Positions 26,956 through 36,735 are shown, counted from the stretch's first letter. The stretch is 39,853 nucleotides of DNA from an archaeon (GCA_024280435.1 JAJRQD010000015.1:1-39853), one strand, 5' to 3'. Notes: generated by a model not told the origin, from the sequence alone. Numbers and translations are program-made.

Positions 26956-26967
26956 TTTAATATTTAT
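26956..26967 (+). promoter_or_regulatory. TATA box of the ornithine carbamoyltransferase gene
   Basis: TTTAATATTTAT is centred 27 bases before ATG 26988, with no Shine-Dalgarno sequence. Confidence 0.5.
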
Positions 26968-26987
26968 TGATTAAATATTCATAATTA

Positions 26988-27914
26988 ATGAAGAACAAGA
27001 GCTTACTAACCTTGGCAGATTTCTCCACCGAGGAGATAACTAAACTACTTGATATTTCAATTGATCTCAAGAAAAAAATGAAAGCAAATGAGATTTATCA
27101 ACCCATGATCGGCAAATCAATGTCAATGATATTTCAGAAAAGAAGCACACGAACTAGAGTATCAACTGAGACCGGAGTTGCATATCTAGGTGGCCACGCG
27201 TTGTTTTTGGGTTCAGATGATATTCAATTAGGAAAAAATGAATCATTGAAGGATACCGCACTTGTTCTTTCAAGATTCAATGATATAATACTGGCAAGAG
27301 TATATGAGCACAGTGATGTCGAGACACTGGCAAAAGAGGGTACAGTACCTGTAATCAATGCGTTATCTGATAAATACCATCCATTACAGATATTGGCAGA
27401 TTTTATGGCAATCAAAGAACATTTTGGTAAATTAAAAGGTATCACAATTTCATGGGTTGGTGATGGAAACAATGTACTGCATTCAATTATGGTGACAGCT
27501 CCAAAAATGGGTATAAATCTTAGAATTGCCACACCAGAAGGATATAGACCATTACCAGATGTTACAGAGATTGCAAAAACAGAGGCTGAAAAATATGGTA
27601 CTCAATTCTTGATCACAACAGATCCGTTAGAAGCTGTAAAAGGTGCAAATGTGATTGTAACAGATACATGGATCTCTATGGGCCAGGATGAAGAGAAAGA
27701 TGCAAGAATTAAGGCATTTGAGGGTTATCAGGTAACTATGGAAATGGGTAAGCATGCCGCAGATAACTGGATATTCATGCACTGTCTTCCAAGAAAACCA
27801 AATGAAGTTGATGATGAAGTATTCTATAGTGAGAGATCAATTGTATGGAATGAGGCTGAAAATCGGATGTATACAGTACAGGCAGTAACTTTGGCGTTAT
27901 TAGGGCTTTACTGA
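26988..27914 (+). CDS. argF: Ornithine carbamoyltransferase
   Basis: 308 residues. Makes citrulline from ornithine and carbamoyl phosphate in arginine synthesis (or the reverse in catabolism). The carbamoyl-phosphate loop is STRTR at residues 53-57, followed by GGHALFLGSDDIQLG; KYHPLQILAD binds carbamoyl phosphate; and HCLPRKPNEV carries the ornithine-site cysteine. Length is typical of the OTC family. No other arginine-synthesis gene is next to it, so the pathway direction cannot be told from context. It has its own leaderless-type promoter. Confidence 0.95.
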   Translation: MKNKSLLTLADFSTEEITKLLDISIDLKKKMKANEIYQPMIGKSMSMIFQKRSTRTRVSTETGVAYLGGHALFLGSDDIQLGKNESLKDTALVLSRFNDIILARVYEHSDVETLAKEGTVPVINALSDKYHPLQILADFMAIKEHFGKLKGITISWVGDGNNVLHSIMVTAPKMGINLRIATPEGYRPLPDVTEIAKTEAEKYGTQFLITTDPLEAVKGANVIVTDTWISMGQDEEKDARIKAFEGYQVTMEMGKHAADNWIFMHCLPRKPNEVDDEVFYSERSIVWNEAENRMYTVQAVTLALLGLY

Positions 27915-28003
27915 ATTTAACAATTGCAAAAATCTGATATTTTGCTATATTTATCCGGTTAACACCAAAAATGTTATTGAAATAAACAAAATACCAAATT
28001 CAA

Positions 28004-28267
28004 ATGAAAGATATAATTGGTATAGAGTGTAATTCATGTGCAACTCAATGGAGAATAGAGATTGAAATTGGAAAAAATGAAATTGAGACTTTTGCCACAT
28101 TATGTGAATGTGGAGCTATAATTGTTGGAAATAGGAGAAATAAGGTAGATGATGAAATAGCTGAAAGTATGTCTATAAAAGAAAGATACCTGACAAATGG
28201 AAGTTATTCTATTATCAGTATCGATCATGAAATTGTGAACAAACTACCATTATTAGAGTTAGAATAA
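28004..28267 (+). CDS. Small zinc-ribbon-like protein
   Basis: 87 residues, function unknown. The N-terminal half has a CNSC knuckle near residue 10 and a CEC pair near residue 34 (LCECGAIIVG), a zinc-ribbon or rubredoxin-like arrangement. The remainder is charged and helical. It may bind nucleic acid or protein. Its TAA stop is immediately followed by the stop of the convergent surface-protein gene. Confidence 0.6.
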   Translation: MKDIIGIECNSCATQWRIEIEIGKNEIETFATLCECGAIIVGNRRNKVDDEIAESMSIKERYLTNGSYSIISIDHEIVNKLPLLELE

Positions 28268-29869
28268 TCATAGGTCTAGATGTTTCTTTAATTTCATGGT
28301 AATTGGTATTGTTACAATAACTGAGAATATTATCCAGTAACCCATTCCTGAGAAAATTCTCTTTGGATCTGGAATCAGTGGATCTGTTCCATGTAAGTAC
28401 TCATACAGATTATCCCTGCCATCACCATCAATATCTAATGCTGCATTGCTAGGATCTGTTGGATCAAGACCATATCTTATCTCCCAAGAATCTGGAATTT
28501 TATCCAGATCTGTATCACTTGAGAATGGTGATGATCTCCATATACTCTCTTCATAATTTGGAACGCCATCATTATCATTATCAAGAAAATCATCTGTGCT
28601 GTTGAAGGGATCAAAATTGTATTCTATCTCCCACCCATCTAGAGCGCCACCAAAATCATAATCTGAGAGCTTTGGATCAAGGCCCAAATTTAGTTCATCT
28701 ATTGTATTCATGTAATCAAGATCATAATCTATATTTCGATCATCATATAATGGATTCAATCCAAATGCAATCTCAATATTATCCGGAATCGAATCCAGAT
28801 CTGTATCACTTGTAAATGGATAAGAACCATAATAACTCTCCATCGTATCAGGTGAAAAATCTCCATCCTCATCTGGACCAAATGTATGCATCTGTAATCC
28901 ATTTTTATGTTCACTACCAATATATAGTCCAATATCAATTATTGAATAGTCCTCAATCTCTATTTCAGTATCATATTTTTTGATTAGTTCCCAGTTGTTT
29001 AGGCCCAATTCATAAAGTGAATTGTTATTTGTTTTTATTATACTTGATTTTAGACCAAAAGTATAGATATCTGAGATATTATCGGGTAATGAGAATGTTT
29101 GTTCATTGATCCAGAATTGCTTGTTTTCAATATCAAAAACAGCAGGTGTTAGAAATATATGGCCTACAGTTGAATTTTTGGAAAATGAAGATGGTAAAAT
29201 ATATGTCTCTTCATTATCTACAAAAACATAGGTATCCTCTTCAGTACGATACAAAGCAGCATTTGGAATTGATGATTGTAGTATTAAATCAGTTTCCTCA
29301 GACACTAGTGCATATCCCTCTACATAAACCAATGTTGGAACTGTACCATTTTCATATAGAAACGCCTGAAACCCATCATTAAAGAAGAAGATTTGATGTC
29401 CGGTAGAATTAAATCTTAAAGAACTCTGAATTGGACGTTTGCCATATGTATGTAATGTAAAGGCAGTTGTATCATTTGTAGAAGTAATCAATATCAGATT
29501 ATCACTTGCTGCTTGAAAGTATACCTCATAGAAAGATCCTGGACCAATTACGAAATCTTTGATAACCCCTTGATCAAATACTGCATAAGCTGGAACTTTG
29601 GCCCCATCTAATTCTAGTATCCATGTAATCCATGCCTTCCCCAGTTTATTTATCACTCCGCCAACACCCAAGCTAGCCATTGGAAAAATTTTTGATTCTA
29701 GAATTTTGAATTCAGAACTAGCACGCCAGAACCTTAATGGCTCATCAATGAATGAATTAGTATAATTAGCAATATTGTCTGTGTTCTCATTCAATGTAAT
29801 TGATGAGCCACTTAGAAATGATGGTAACACAGTAATGATGATAAGTAATACTAACTTAGATTGAACCAC
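28268..29869 (-). CDS. Anchored surface protein with thrombospondin type 3-like calcium-binding repeats
   Basis: 533 residues. An N-terminal signal peptide (VQSKLVLLIIITVLPSFLSG) leads to a beta-rich domain (about 25-325). A run of aspartate-rich repeats follows (about 330-500), for example DEDGDFSP, TDLDSIPDNIEIAFGLNPL, DNDNDGVPNYEE and DIDGDGRDNLYEYLHGTDP, the calcium-binding thrombospondin type 3/EF-hand-like pattern. A C-terminal membrane helix (MGYWIIFSVIVTIPI) with a lysine-rich tail anchors it. I chose GTG 29867-29869 because a TATA box lies 25 bases upstream; a TTG at 29887 would add six residues. An HTH regulator is encoded just upstream. Confidence 0.75.
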   Translation of the reverse strand: MVQSKLVLLIIITVLPSFLSGSSITLNENTDNIANYTNSFIDEPLRFWRASSEFKILESKIFPMASLGVGGVINKLGKAWITWILELDGAKVPAYAVFDQGVIKDFVIGPGSFYEVYFQAASDNLILITSTNDTTAFTLHTYGKRPIQSSLRFNSTGHQIFFFNDGFQAFLYENGTVPTLVYVEGYALVSEETDLILQSSIPNAALYRTEEDTYVFVDNEETYILPSSFSKNSTVGHIFLTPAVFDIENKQFWINEQTFSLPDNISDIYTFGLKSSIIKTNNNSLYELGLNNWELIKKYDTEIEIEDYSIIDIGLYIGSEHKNGLQMHTFGPDEDGDFSPDTMESYYGSYPFTSDTDLDSIPDNIEIAFGLNPLYDDRNIDYDLDYMNTIDELNLGLDPKLSDYDFGGALDGWEIEYNFDPFNSTDDFLDNDNDGVPNYEESIWRSSPFSSDTDLDKIPDSWEIRYGLDPTDPSNAALDIDGDGRDNLYEYLHGTDPLIPDPKRIFSGMGYWIIFSVIVTIPITMKLKKHLDL

Positions 29870-29890
29870 AAAAAATAAGATTTTCAAAGA

Positions 29891-29898
29891 GATATAAG
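29891..29898 (-). promoter_or_regulatory. TATA box of the surface-protein gene
   Basis: On the minus strand CTTATATC is centred about 25 bases before GTG 29867-29869, supporting that start as leaderless. Confidence 0.4.
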
Positions 29899-29913
29899 TA
29901 TAACTAATTTTCT

Positions 29914-30627
29914 TTATGAAAATTCTTTATTTAAATAAACTGTCATACTTACTTTATCTTCAAGTTCTGTGTAAATGATATCTTTTTCTACCAAACTGTT
30001 TACAATATCGAGTATTGATGAGAAATCTCCGTATATGAATTTAATATCCTTTGTACTCAATACGCCATCATTTTCCAGTAATTTAAGCAGGAACCTTATC
30101 TCATCAGATGTATATCCTTCAGATTTTAATTTATCAGATACATGTCCTTGAAGCCCTTGATAACCTCTAAGAATTTTTGATTGCTCTGCCTGTAGCAGAT
30201 CCAATGCCTCTCTTATCTGTGGTAGTAATAATAGTCCCTCTTTTATAACATCATCTGCATAACCATCTGCAACATTTGGTGGGTTCAACTGATAGGATGG
30301 GGTAATTGGAGATTTTGGTGCTTTGTCTGAAAGAGGTCTGACTGCTGCCAAAAATAAATTTGGGGCTATTGTGAGGCTAAAGATTACTGCTTGATCCAGC
30401 ATAAAATATTCTCTTTCCGGACCTTTACTTGATTTTCTTTTCTCAGATTTAACCAATCCCAAATTCTGTAGGTAATCAAGATGTTTTCGCACAGCCCGTT
30501 GAGATATATCAAGAACCTTGGTTAACTCAAATGCATATCTTTCTTTCTCAGTCAATAATCTTAGAATTGTTCTTCTGTGTTGATTACTAACGATTTCCAG
30601 TAACTGATCTACTTTGAGATTATTCAT
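29914..30627 (-). CDS. ArsR-type winged-helix transcriptional regulator
   Basis: About 237 residues. The first 85 form a winged helix-turn-helix of the ArsR type: VSNQHRRTILRLLTEKERYAFELTKVLDISQRAVRKHLDYLQNLGLVKSEKR shows the recognition helix and wing (quoted here by its ends: VSNQHRRTIL to GLVKSEKR). A long helical region follows, and the C-terminus (SEGYTSDEIRFLLKLLENDG) may be a second winged helix. No metal-binding cysteines are present. ATG 30625-30627 fits a TATA-like stretch about 30 bases upstream; upstream starts would overlap it. It ends 44 bases before the surface-protein gene, which it may control. Confidence 0.8.
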   Translation of the reverse strand: MNNLKVDQLLEIVSNQHRRTILRLLTEKERYAFELTKVLDISQRAVRKHLDYLQNLGLVKSEKRKSSKGPEREYFMLDQAVIFSLTIAPNLFLAAVRPLSDKAPKSPITPSYQLNPPNVADGYADDVIKEGLLLLPQIREALDLLQAEQSKILRGYQGLQGHVSDKLKSEGYTSDEIRFLLKLLENDGVLSTKDIKFIYGDFSSILDIVNSLVEKDIIYTELEDKVSMTVYLNKEFS

Positions 30628-30706
30628 ATTCAAATGGTATATAAACATCAATCATTTTAATAAATATTTTTTGTTTAAGTAAATTAGTTATTATTTTCTT
30701 GTAAAG

Positions 30707-32908
30707 TTAAGCAATTCCTATATCATTCAATTCAGATATCCCAGTAGGTTTGTAGTTATATGGTTTACTAATTTTATCCTTCATCTCTTGCATTATTTTT
30801 TCGACATGAGATGATTTCAGCTTCAGTTTGGCTATATCCACATAATTCTCTTCATTATCAGCAATAAACTCTCTAATTGCCATAGATTTAGCATTTGAAA
30901 TCAATGCAGATAATTCTGCACCTGAATATCCCTCTGTATTTTCTGCAATCAACTGAGAATCTATATTCACATCTATTTCCTTCAAATATACATCTAGTAT
31001 AGCTTTTCTTGAGGATTGGTCTGGATTACCCACAAATATCACCTTATCAAATCTTCCAGGTCTCAATAGTGCAGGATCTATCAAATCAGGTCTATTTGTT
31101 GCTGCAAGTACTGTTACACCAGTCATCTCAACAAGACCATCAATCTCGGTAAGTAGTTGTGATACTATTCTTTTAATCACCTCTGATGATTTTTCATCTC
31201 TTGATGAGGCTATACTATCCATCTCATCAAAGAAGATTATACAGGGAGTTGCCGCTCTAGCCTTTCTAAATATCTCACGTACTCCTTTTTCACTCTCACC
31301 AATCCATTTACTAAGTAATTCAGGGCCTTTAATACTGATGAAATTTGCTTCTGCCTCATTTGCAACTGCCTTTGCAAGCATTGTTTTACCAGTACCAGGA
31401 GGCCCATAGAGTAAAACACCACTAGCAGGCTTCAAATGTAGATGATTATACAGTTTTTCATGCTTCATTGGCCATTCAATTACCTCTTTCAATATATCTT
31501 TTATCTGTGTTAGACCACCAATATCATTCCAACGAATATTTGGTTTCTCAATAATAACTTCTCTCAATGCAGATGGAGATACATCTGTCAATGCCTGCTC
31601 AAAATCACTCATTGATACATTCAGGATAGATAAGGTATTGATATCAAATTTGGAAAAATCACTGTTGAGTGTGATATTTGGAAGGAAGCGTCGTAAACTA
31701 TAAAGAGCAGCCTCTTTAGTCAGAGTTTCCAGATCAGCACCTACAAATCCATAAGTTCGATTTGCCAACATCTCAATATCGACATCTTCGTTCAATGGCA
31801 TTCCACGTGTGTGTATATGTAATATCTCCAATCTTGATTTTTTATCAGGTATACCAATCTCAATCTCCCTATCAAATCTGCCACCTCTTCGTAATGCCTC
31901 ATCAATACTGTTTGGACGATTTGTTGCACCAATCACCACTACATCACCTCGATTATTTATTCCATCCATCAATGATAATAGTTGTGCAACTATTCTTCTC
32001 TCAACATCACCTCCTGATTCCTCTCGTTTGGGCACAATACTGTCAATCTCATCTATAAATATAATTGATGGACTTGAGTTTTTAGCCTCCTCAAAAATAT
32101 CTCGCAACTTACCCTCACTCTCACCATAGTATCTTGAGGTAATTTCAGGACCAGATATCTCAAAAAAGGATGAACTGGTTTCATTTGCGATGGCCCTTGC
32201 CAATAATGTCTTACCCGTACCAGGAGGACCATAAAGTAGAACTCCTTTTGGTGGTTGGATACCCAGATGTTCAAATATCTGTGGATACCTCAATGGTAGC
32301 TCGATCATCTCTCTGATTTTATTTAATGCGTCTGATAATCCCCCAATATTCTCATAGTTGTATTTTACAATACTTTTCTCTTCTTTCTGATCTACTTTTA
32401 TCTCAGATGTGCTGATTTTTAGTTCAGTACTCTCTCCATAGAGTACAGGCCCTTTAGGATCTGTATCAACTATGGAAAATAGTAAAGAACCACTGATACC
32501 AGTATTCATTGATACTAGATCATCTTTCACAACAACTCTGCCTTTGAGATATCCTGCAAGATATGGAATTAAATTCTTAGTGAATGAATTATTTTTTATT
32601 GGTTGGACAGTTATATTTTTTGCAACTGATACCTTACAAGATGAAATCTCAACTGTGTCATGTATATTGACATTAAGATTCTTCCTTATTATTGCCTCTA
32701 TTTTTATAGTGTCAGGCTTTATCTCTGGAGGACTACTTCTCCAGATCTTGGCATAGGTAGTTCTCTTACCCTTTATCTCTATGACATCACCTGTTCGGAG
32801 AGATAATTTATCTGCCACATTACTTGGAATTCTAGCAATCTGCCTACCAACATCTCGCTTACTTCCTTCATCAACCTTTAATGTGTATTTCATATTCCCT
32901 ACTATCAT
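30707..32908 (-). CDS. cdc48: Cdc48/VAT-type AAA+ ATPase
   Basis: 733 residues. A hexameric unfoldase that feeds proteins to the proteasome or remodels complexes. The N-domain (about 1-180, a double-psi barrel plus a small beta domain) is followed by two AAA modules. The first has GPPGTGKT near 227 and FIDEID near 284; the second has GPPGTGKT near 502 and FFDEMD near 559; arginine-finger regions RRGGRFDRE and RPGRFDKV are present. The C-terminal tail is short and lacks the HbYX-like end. An ATG at 32893 is an equally plausible start. Confidence 0.96.
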   Translation of the reverse strand: MIVGNMKYTLKVDEGSKRDVGRQIARIPSNVADKLSLRTGDVIEIKGKRTTYAKIWRSSPPEIKPDTIKIEAIIRKNLNVNIHDTVEISSCKVSVAKNITVQPIKNNSFTKNLIPYLAGYLKGRVVVKDDLVSMNTGISGSLLFSIVDTDPKGPVLYGESTELKISTSEIKVDQKEEKSIVKYNYENIGGLSDALNKIREMIELPLRYPQIFEHLGIQPPKGVLLYGPPGTGKTLLARAIANETSSSFFEISGPEITSRYYGESEGKLRDIFEEAKNSSPSIIFIDEIDSIVPKREESGGDVERRIVAQLLSLMDGINNRGDVVVIGATNRPNSIDEALRRGGRFDREIEIGIPDKKSRLEILHIHTRGMPLNEDVDIEMLANRTYGFVGADLETLTKEAALYSLRRFLPNITLNSDFSKFDINTLSILNVSMSDFEQALTDVSPSALREVIIEKPNIRWNDIGGLTQIKDILKEVIEWPMKHEKLYNHLHLKPASGVLLYGPPGTGKTMLAKAVANEAEANFISIKGPELLSKWIGESEKGVREIFRKARAATPCIIFFDEMDSIASSRDEKSSEVIKRIVSQLLTEIDGLVEMTGVTVLAATNRPDLIDPALLRPGRFDKVIFVGNPDQSSRKAILDVYLKEIDVNIDSQLIAENTEGYSGAELSALISNAKSMAIREFIADNEENYVDIAKLKLKSSHVEKIMQEMKDKISKPYNYKPTGISELNDIGIA

Positions 32909-32993
32909 TTATATTTATTTAATTATATTACCTTCTTATTATTTACTTGATTTTTGTTGTTTTCAGAGATATTTATTCTCTAATTGTGAAGTG

Positions 32994-33431
32994 TCACAAT
33001 GGGTTGATTATCAAGGATATTACTAGAACAAGGCTAGTGGGTAGATATTCACTATTTTCAATAATCAAGCTATTTTTACTTATCAATCTACTTTTATTGA
33101 TTATAAAATATTGTTTCAACGTATCTTTATCAACAATTTTCAATTTATTCACTGAATTATCGACAATACATTCAAAATTATCACCTTTAATACTTATTTT
33201 TCCGAATAAATTTTTCTTTACTACAATATTTTTATCTGTATCCATATCTTCTACATTCCATTTCTTTCTAAACAAGCTAGATTTCGCAACTGCAATTACT
33301 TCATCATCTTTATTCTGTAAATAATATTTTTTACTAAAAATACCTGATTTGTTAAATGTAGCAATATATGAGCCATTCTCATCATTATATATTTTTATTT
33401 TGTTTTCTTTGATTATTCTTAATTCTACCAT
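32994..33431 (-). CDS. LURP-one-related / tubby-like fold protein
   Basis: 145 residues. Its repeating strand pattern IKIYNDENGSYIATFN, KKYYLQNKDDEVIAVAKSS, KKWNVEDMDTDKNIVVKK and the hydrophobic C-terminal helix LPTSLVLVISLIINPL follow the LURP-one-related (LOR, DUF567) outline: short beta-hairpins around a central helix, the same fold as tubby C-terminal domains and phospholipid scramblases. The bacterial, archaeal and plant members are mostly uncharacterised. ATG 33429-33431 is preferred to a TTG at 33446. It is read in the same direction as cdc48, 85 bases upstream of it. Confidence 0.55.
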   Translation of the reverse strand: MVELRIIKENKIKIYNDENGSYIATFNKSGIFSKKYYLQNKDDEVIAVAKSSLFRKKWNVEDMDTDKNIVVKKNLFGKISIKGDNFECIVDNSVNKLKIVDKDTLKQYFIINKSRLISKNSLIIENSEYLPTSLVLVISLIINPL

Positions 33432-33486
33432 ATTATGTAGGGACAACTTTAGTGTATTAAACTTATCTGAAAAATATATTTATTTA

Positions 33487-35646
33487 TTATAATCTGTCAG
33501 TTGCGGGTATACCAAGTATATCAAGCCCTGTGGCAATTCCCATCTGAATTGCTTTGATAACTGATAATCTTGCTTTCATTATATCTTTATTCTCAGATTT
33601 TAGAACAGGATATTTCTCATAGAATTTCATAAACATCTGTGCGAGTTGAAAACACCATGTTGCGATCACAGCAGGGTCTAGGTTTTTTCTACTTCTTAAT
33701 ATTGTATCATCAATTTCTGCAAGGTGTTTGATGATCTCAAGTGTATAATCATCTACAATCAATTCCCAATTATTTTTCCAACCAGGTTTAATTTTCTTTT
33801 GTTCCATAGCATTTCTTAGTATTCCACAAGCTCGTGCATGCGCATATTGTATAAATGGACCGGGATTTCTTCTGAAATCCAATGCTTGATCTATATCAAG
33901 CACAATTCTTCGGGTGGGGCTTTTATCAATCAGTGGATATCTGGTACTTGCAAGTGTGACAGAATGAAGTATTCTATTCTCATTAGCCCATTCCTCGGGA
34001 CTTGAAGGAGGTGTGATCTCTCTTTTACCATCTGACTCTCTTTTTGCCATTCTAGATCTGATGAATGTCTCATCATAAAAAGCATCTGCTGTAACATATG
34101 CAGCCATTCGACCGCTCATAGGTCTTCCAAGAAGATCAACCAGTTCATATGCATAATGTTTCAATCCCTTTGCATACTGTGGATAGCCAAGCTCTAGCAA
34201 TGGTAATAATAGCTGGAACTGGGGTAAAGATTGTTCAGTACTTATCACATTATAAATCACCTCTGGGTCTTTATCCTCAAATTTTTTAATTGAGTAGGCA
34301 ATATCCTTTGCTGCATAAAGAGCAGTACCATTACTTCTTCTCAACTGCAGATCTGGTACCTCTCCTTTTATGGGAATATCTTTCTTTGTCAATCCTGTTT
34401 CTTTCATCAATTTATTGATTGCCTCTTTTGGATATTGTAATCTAACACCTAAATCACCGGTATCTTTTGCATATTCTGATTTTGCCAGTTTATCAATAAT
34501 ATTATCTGGTAATCCACTCCAAGAAATATCTGATTCAAAATCAAATTGATCAAAGTGTATATTATATCTATTAAGTGTCCATTCAAATGCACTTAAAACC
34601 CATAGAGTTACCTCTTTGAACAGAGATACTATGCGTTCATCAGTTTTTTTCTCATAGGCTTTGTGATAATTTGTTTGAACTTCAATTAAATCTATTTTTG
34701 AAACACCGGTGTATAGAATATCAAATAGATCTGAGAACCGTGATTTCAGATCATCAAATGTTTGATGATATTTGCCAACTTCATTTTTCTCATCTATGAG
34801 CTTCTTAAGTTTAGTTTTTAATTCTCTAATAGTCTTTTTATCCTCCCTAGCAGGCTTCTCAATCTTTTCAAGTTCTGATAGCTTGGTTTTTGTATCTTTA
34901 ATTTTCAGCTCATAATATGAATTGAATTGTAATACTTCATTATTATGTAACTTGTAATCATCTTTAATGTTTATACCATAATTTTCGGCTTTGGATTTGA
35001 TTGTCTGGATAGTATAAAAACAGTTCATAATCGCATAAACCTGACCTAGCCAGATATCAAATTTTATCACCGGTTTCACTCCCGCATTCTTTGCAATTTC
35101 ATACCCCACCACTACAAAACTCACCTGTAACCCCACATCATTAACGTAGAAATGCCGATATACTCTGTAACCTGTCCTTTCCAGAATTCTTGCAAGAGTA
35201 TCTCCATGCACACTGTTTCTTATATTCCCGACATGCAAAGGACTAATTGGATTTGCAGATGTATGTTCTACTATTGCTGTTTTTCCATTATTTACATTTA
35301 AGTGTCCATATTTTTTGGAGAGAATGTATTTTATATTTTTTTCGAAAAATGATGTTTGAATATTTTTCTTGGATTTCTCATCTAATTTAAAATTCAAGTA
35401 TACAATACCTTTCTTTTTCTTCTTTGCTTTTGTGGTGAAAGTACTTACTTTATCAATCCCCTCAATATCAATAGTATCCACCAATTTATTTGCCAACTCT
35501 TCAGGATCTTCTTTTCCTGCAAACTTATTTATAACTATACAAAAATCACCAAGTTCAACTGAAGGTGGTGACATCAGTTGAACTTCTGTATCAATGCCTA
35601 TTTTGTTTAGGTAATCATTTATTGGCTTTTCAAAATAACTATACAT
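33487..35646 (-). CDS. argS: Arginyl-tRNA synthetase with an enlarged insertion
   Basis: 719 residues. The N-terminal Add-1 domain, the class I HIGH signature as HVGN at 138-141 (SANPISPLHVGNIRN), the KMSKS equivalent MSGRM at 510-514 and the C-terminal anticodon-binding domain (residues about 570-719) are present. Archaeal ArgRS are usually about 560-640 residues; the excess here is mainly a lysine/glutamate-rich helical segment (about 205-335, for example TKLSELEKIEKPAREDKKT) inserted in the catalytic core, probably a coiled coil. The C-terminus ends in ATDRL rather than the common LERM. It is read leftward, 58 bases after serA. Confidence 0.93.
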   Translation of the reverse strand: MYSYFEKPINDYLNKIGIDTEVQLMSPPSVELGDFCIVINKFAGKEDPEELANKLVDTIDIEGIDKVSTFTTKAKKKKKGIVYLNFKLDEKSKKNIQTSFFEKNIKYILSKKYGHLNVNNGKTAIVEHTSANPISPLHVGNIRNSVHGDTLARILERTGYRVYRHFYVNDVGLQVSFVVVGYEIAKNAGVKPVIKFDIWLGQVYAIMNCFYTIQTIKSKAENYGINIKDDYKLHNNEVLQFNSYYELKIKDTKTKLSELEKIEKPAREDKKTIRELKTKLKKLIDEKNEVGKYHQTFDDLKSRFSDLFDILYTGVSKIDLIEVQTNYHKAYEKKTDERIVSLFKEVTLWVLSAFEWTLNRYNIHFDQFDFESDISWSGLPDNIIDKLAKSEYAKDTGDLGVRLQYPKEAINKLMKETGLTKKDIPIKGEVPDLQLRRSNGTALYAAKDIAYSIKKFEDKDPEVIYNVISTEQSLPQFQLLLPLLELGYPQYAKGLKHYAYELVDLLGRPMSGRMAAYVTADAFYDETFIRSRMAKRESDGKREITPPSSPEEWANENRILHSVTLASTRYPLIDKSPTRRIVLDIDQALDFRRNPGPFIQYAHARACGILRNAMEQKKIKPGWKNNWELIVDDYTLEIIKHLAEIDDTILRSRKNLDPAVIATWCFQLAQMFMKFYEKYPVLKSENKDIMKARLSVIKAIQMGIATGLDILGIPATDRL

Positions 35647-35704
35647 TCTTATTTTAGATATTTATTGCTTGTTTTTGAATTTGTGTTTAGTTACTTGTTT
35701 TTAT

Positions 35705-36613
35705 TTAAAGCAAATAGTCAATAATTTTTTCACAAACAATCACAGTATTGTTTTTAGATGCATCATGTGTTTGTGCACCAATATGAGGTGTTGTAATCAC
35801 ATTGGGGTGTTTTATCAACTCTCTATCACTATCAACAGGCTCATTCTCATATACATCAAGTGCAACCCCACTAACCTTACCTGACTTCACTGCATCCAAT
35901 AAAGCATCCTCATCAATTACACCACCTCTGGCACAATTTACAATTATCACACCATCCTTCATTTTACTGAATGCCTCTGCATTCAACATATGTTTAGTTG
36001 CAGGTAAAAATGGTACATGCAGTGAGATAAATTCAGATCCTGAGATCACAGCCTCAAAATCTAGATACTCAAAATTGTCTAGCTTTTCCAATTCTGGAAT
36101 TTTTATTATATCATATGCAATTACTTTCATACCCATAGCGATACAATACTTTGCTAGCATCCCTCCAATTGCTCCAGAGCCAATTATTCCAAGTGTTTTG
36201 CCATATAATTCAATACCTTTATTTTTTTTGGGCCAGTTACCTTTTTTTGTACCTATATTTGCAGATCCTAATTTTCTCGCAGCAGAAATCAATAATGCAA
36301 GAGTTAGTTCTGCAACAGATCTAGTTGGCCCTTCGGGTGAATTAACCACCTTTATACCCCTACTCTCACAATATTTGAGATCAATATTATCAAGGCCAAC
36401 ACCAGCCCTTCCGATTATTTTTAGATTTGTAGAATTATCAAGTAGATCTGAATTTACTTTTGTTGCACTTCGGACTATCAATGCAACAGCATCTGTTAAT
36501 TCAGATCTAAGTTTATCCTTATCTTTACTCATATCAACCACTGAGAAACCTGCATTAGCTAGTATTTGTGATGCTGATTGATGTAGAGTATCTGCGAGTA
36601 TTATTTTTTTCAT
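35705..36613 (-). CDS. serA: D-3-phosphoglycerate dehydrogenase-type 2-hydroxyacid dehydrogenase, short form
   Basis: 302 residues. NAD-dependent 2-hydroxyacid dehydrogenase: IIGRAGVGLDNID, the Rossmann loop GIIGSGAIGG near 143, NCARGGVIDE (catalytic arginine), ALDVYENEP and the catalytic histidine in TTPHIGAQT. These features point to phosphoglycerate dehydrogenase, the first step of serine synthesis. It lacks the C-terminal ACT domain, so serine feedback inhibition by that route is not expected. Glyoxylate/hydroxypyruvate reductase activity is an alternative. It precedes argS on the same strand and diverges from the GTPase gene. Confidence 0.85.
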   Translation of the reverse strand: MKKIILADTLHQSASQILANAGFSVVDMSKDKDKLRSELTDAVALIVRSATKVNSDLLDNSTNLKIIGRAGVGLDNIDLKYCESRGIKVVNSPEGPTRSVAELTLALLISAARKLGSANIGTKKGNWPKKNKGIELYGKTLGIIGSGAIGGMLAKYCIAMGMKVIAYDIIKIPELEKLDNFEYLDFEAVISGSEFISLHVPFLPATKHMLNAEAFSKMKDGVIIVNCARGGVIDEDALLDAVKSGKVSGVALDVYENEPVDSDRELIKHPNVITTPHIGAQTHDASKNNTVIVCEKIIDYLL

Positions 36614-36735
36614 ACTTTGTATTTATTGATTTCTTTTATCAAATGTTGCATTCACGTTTGAATTTTATTTTTTTTAATCAATTATTACATAAACATTTGC
36701 AAAGTTATAGAAATACATCAAAAAAAGAAAAAGTA

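Larger units (their letters stand above)
26666..26987. other. 322-base divergent promoter region of thermosome and ornithine carbamoyltransferase genes
   Basis: It holds the thermosome ribosome site and TATA box on the left, a short tandem run of TAGA units at 26726-26738 just upstream of that TATA box, and the TATA box of the carbamoyltransferase gene on the right. I see no gene or structured RNA in it. Confidence 0.6.

Noticed and set aside
36568-36735. 56-residue N-terminal extension of the GTPase gene
   Set aside because: It overlaps serA on the other strand, and the G domain begins directly at ATG 36736.
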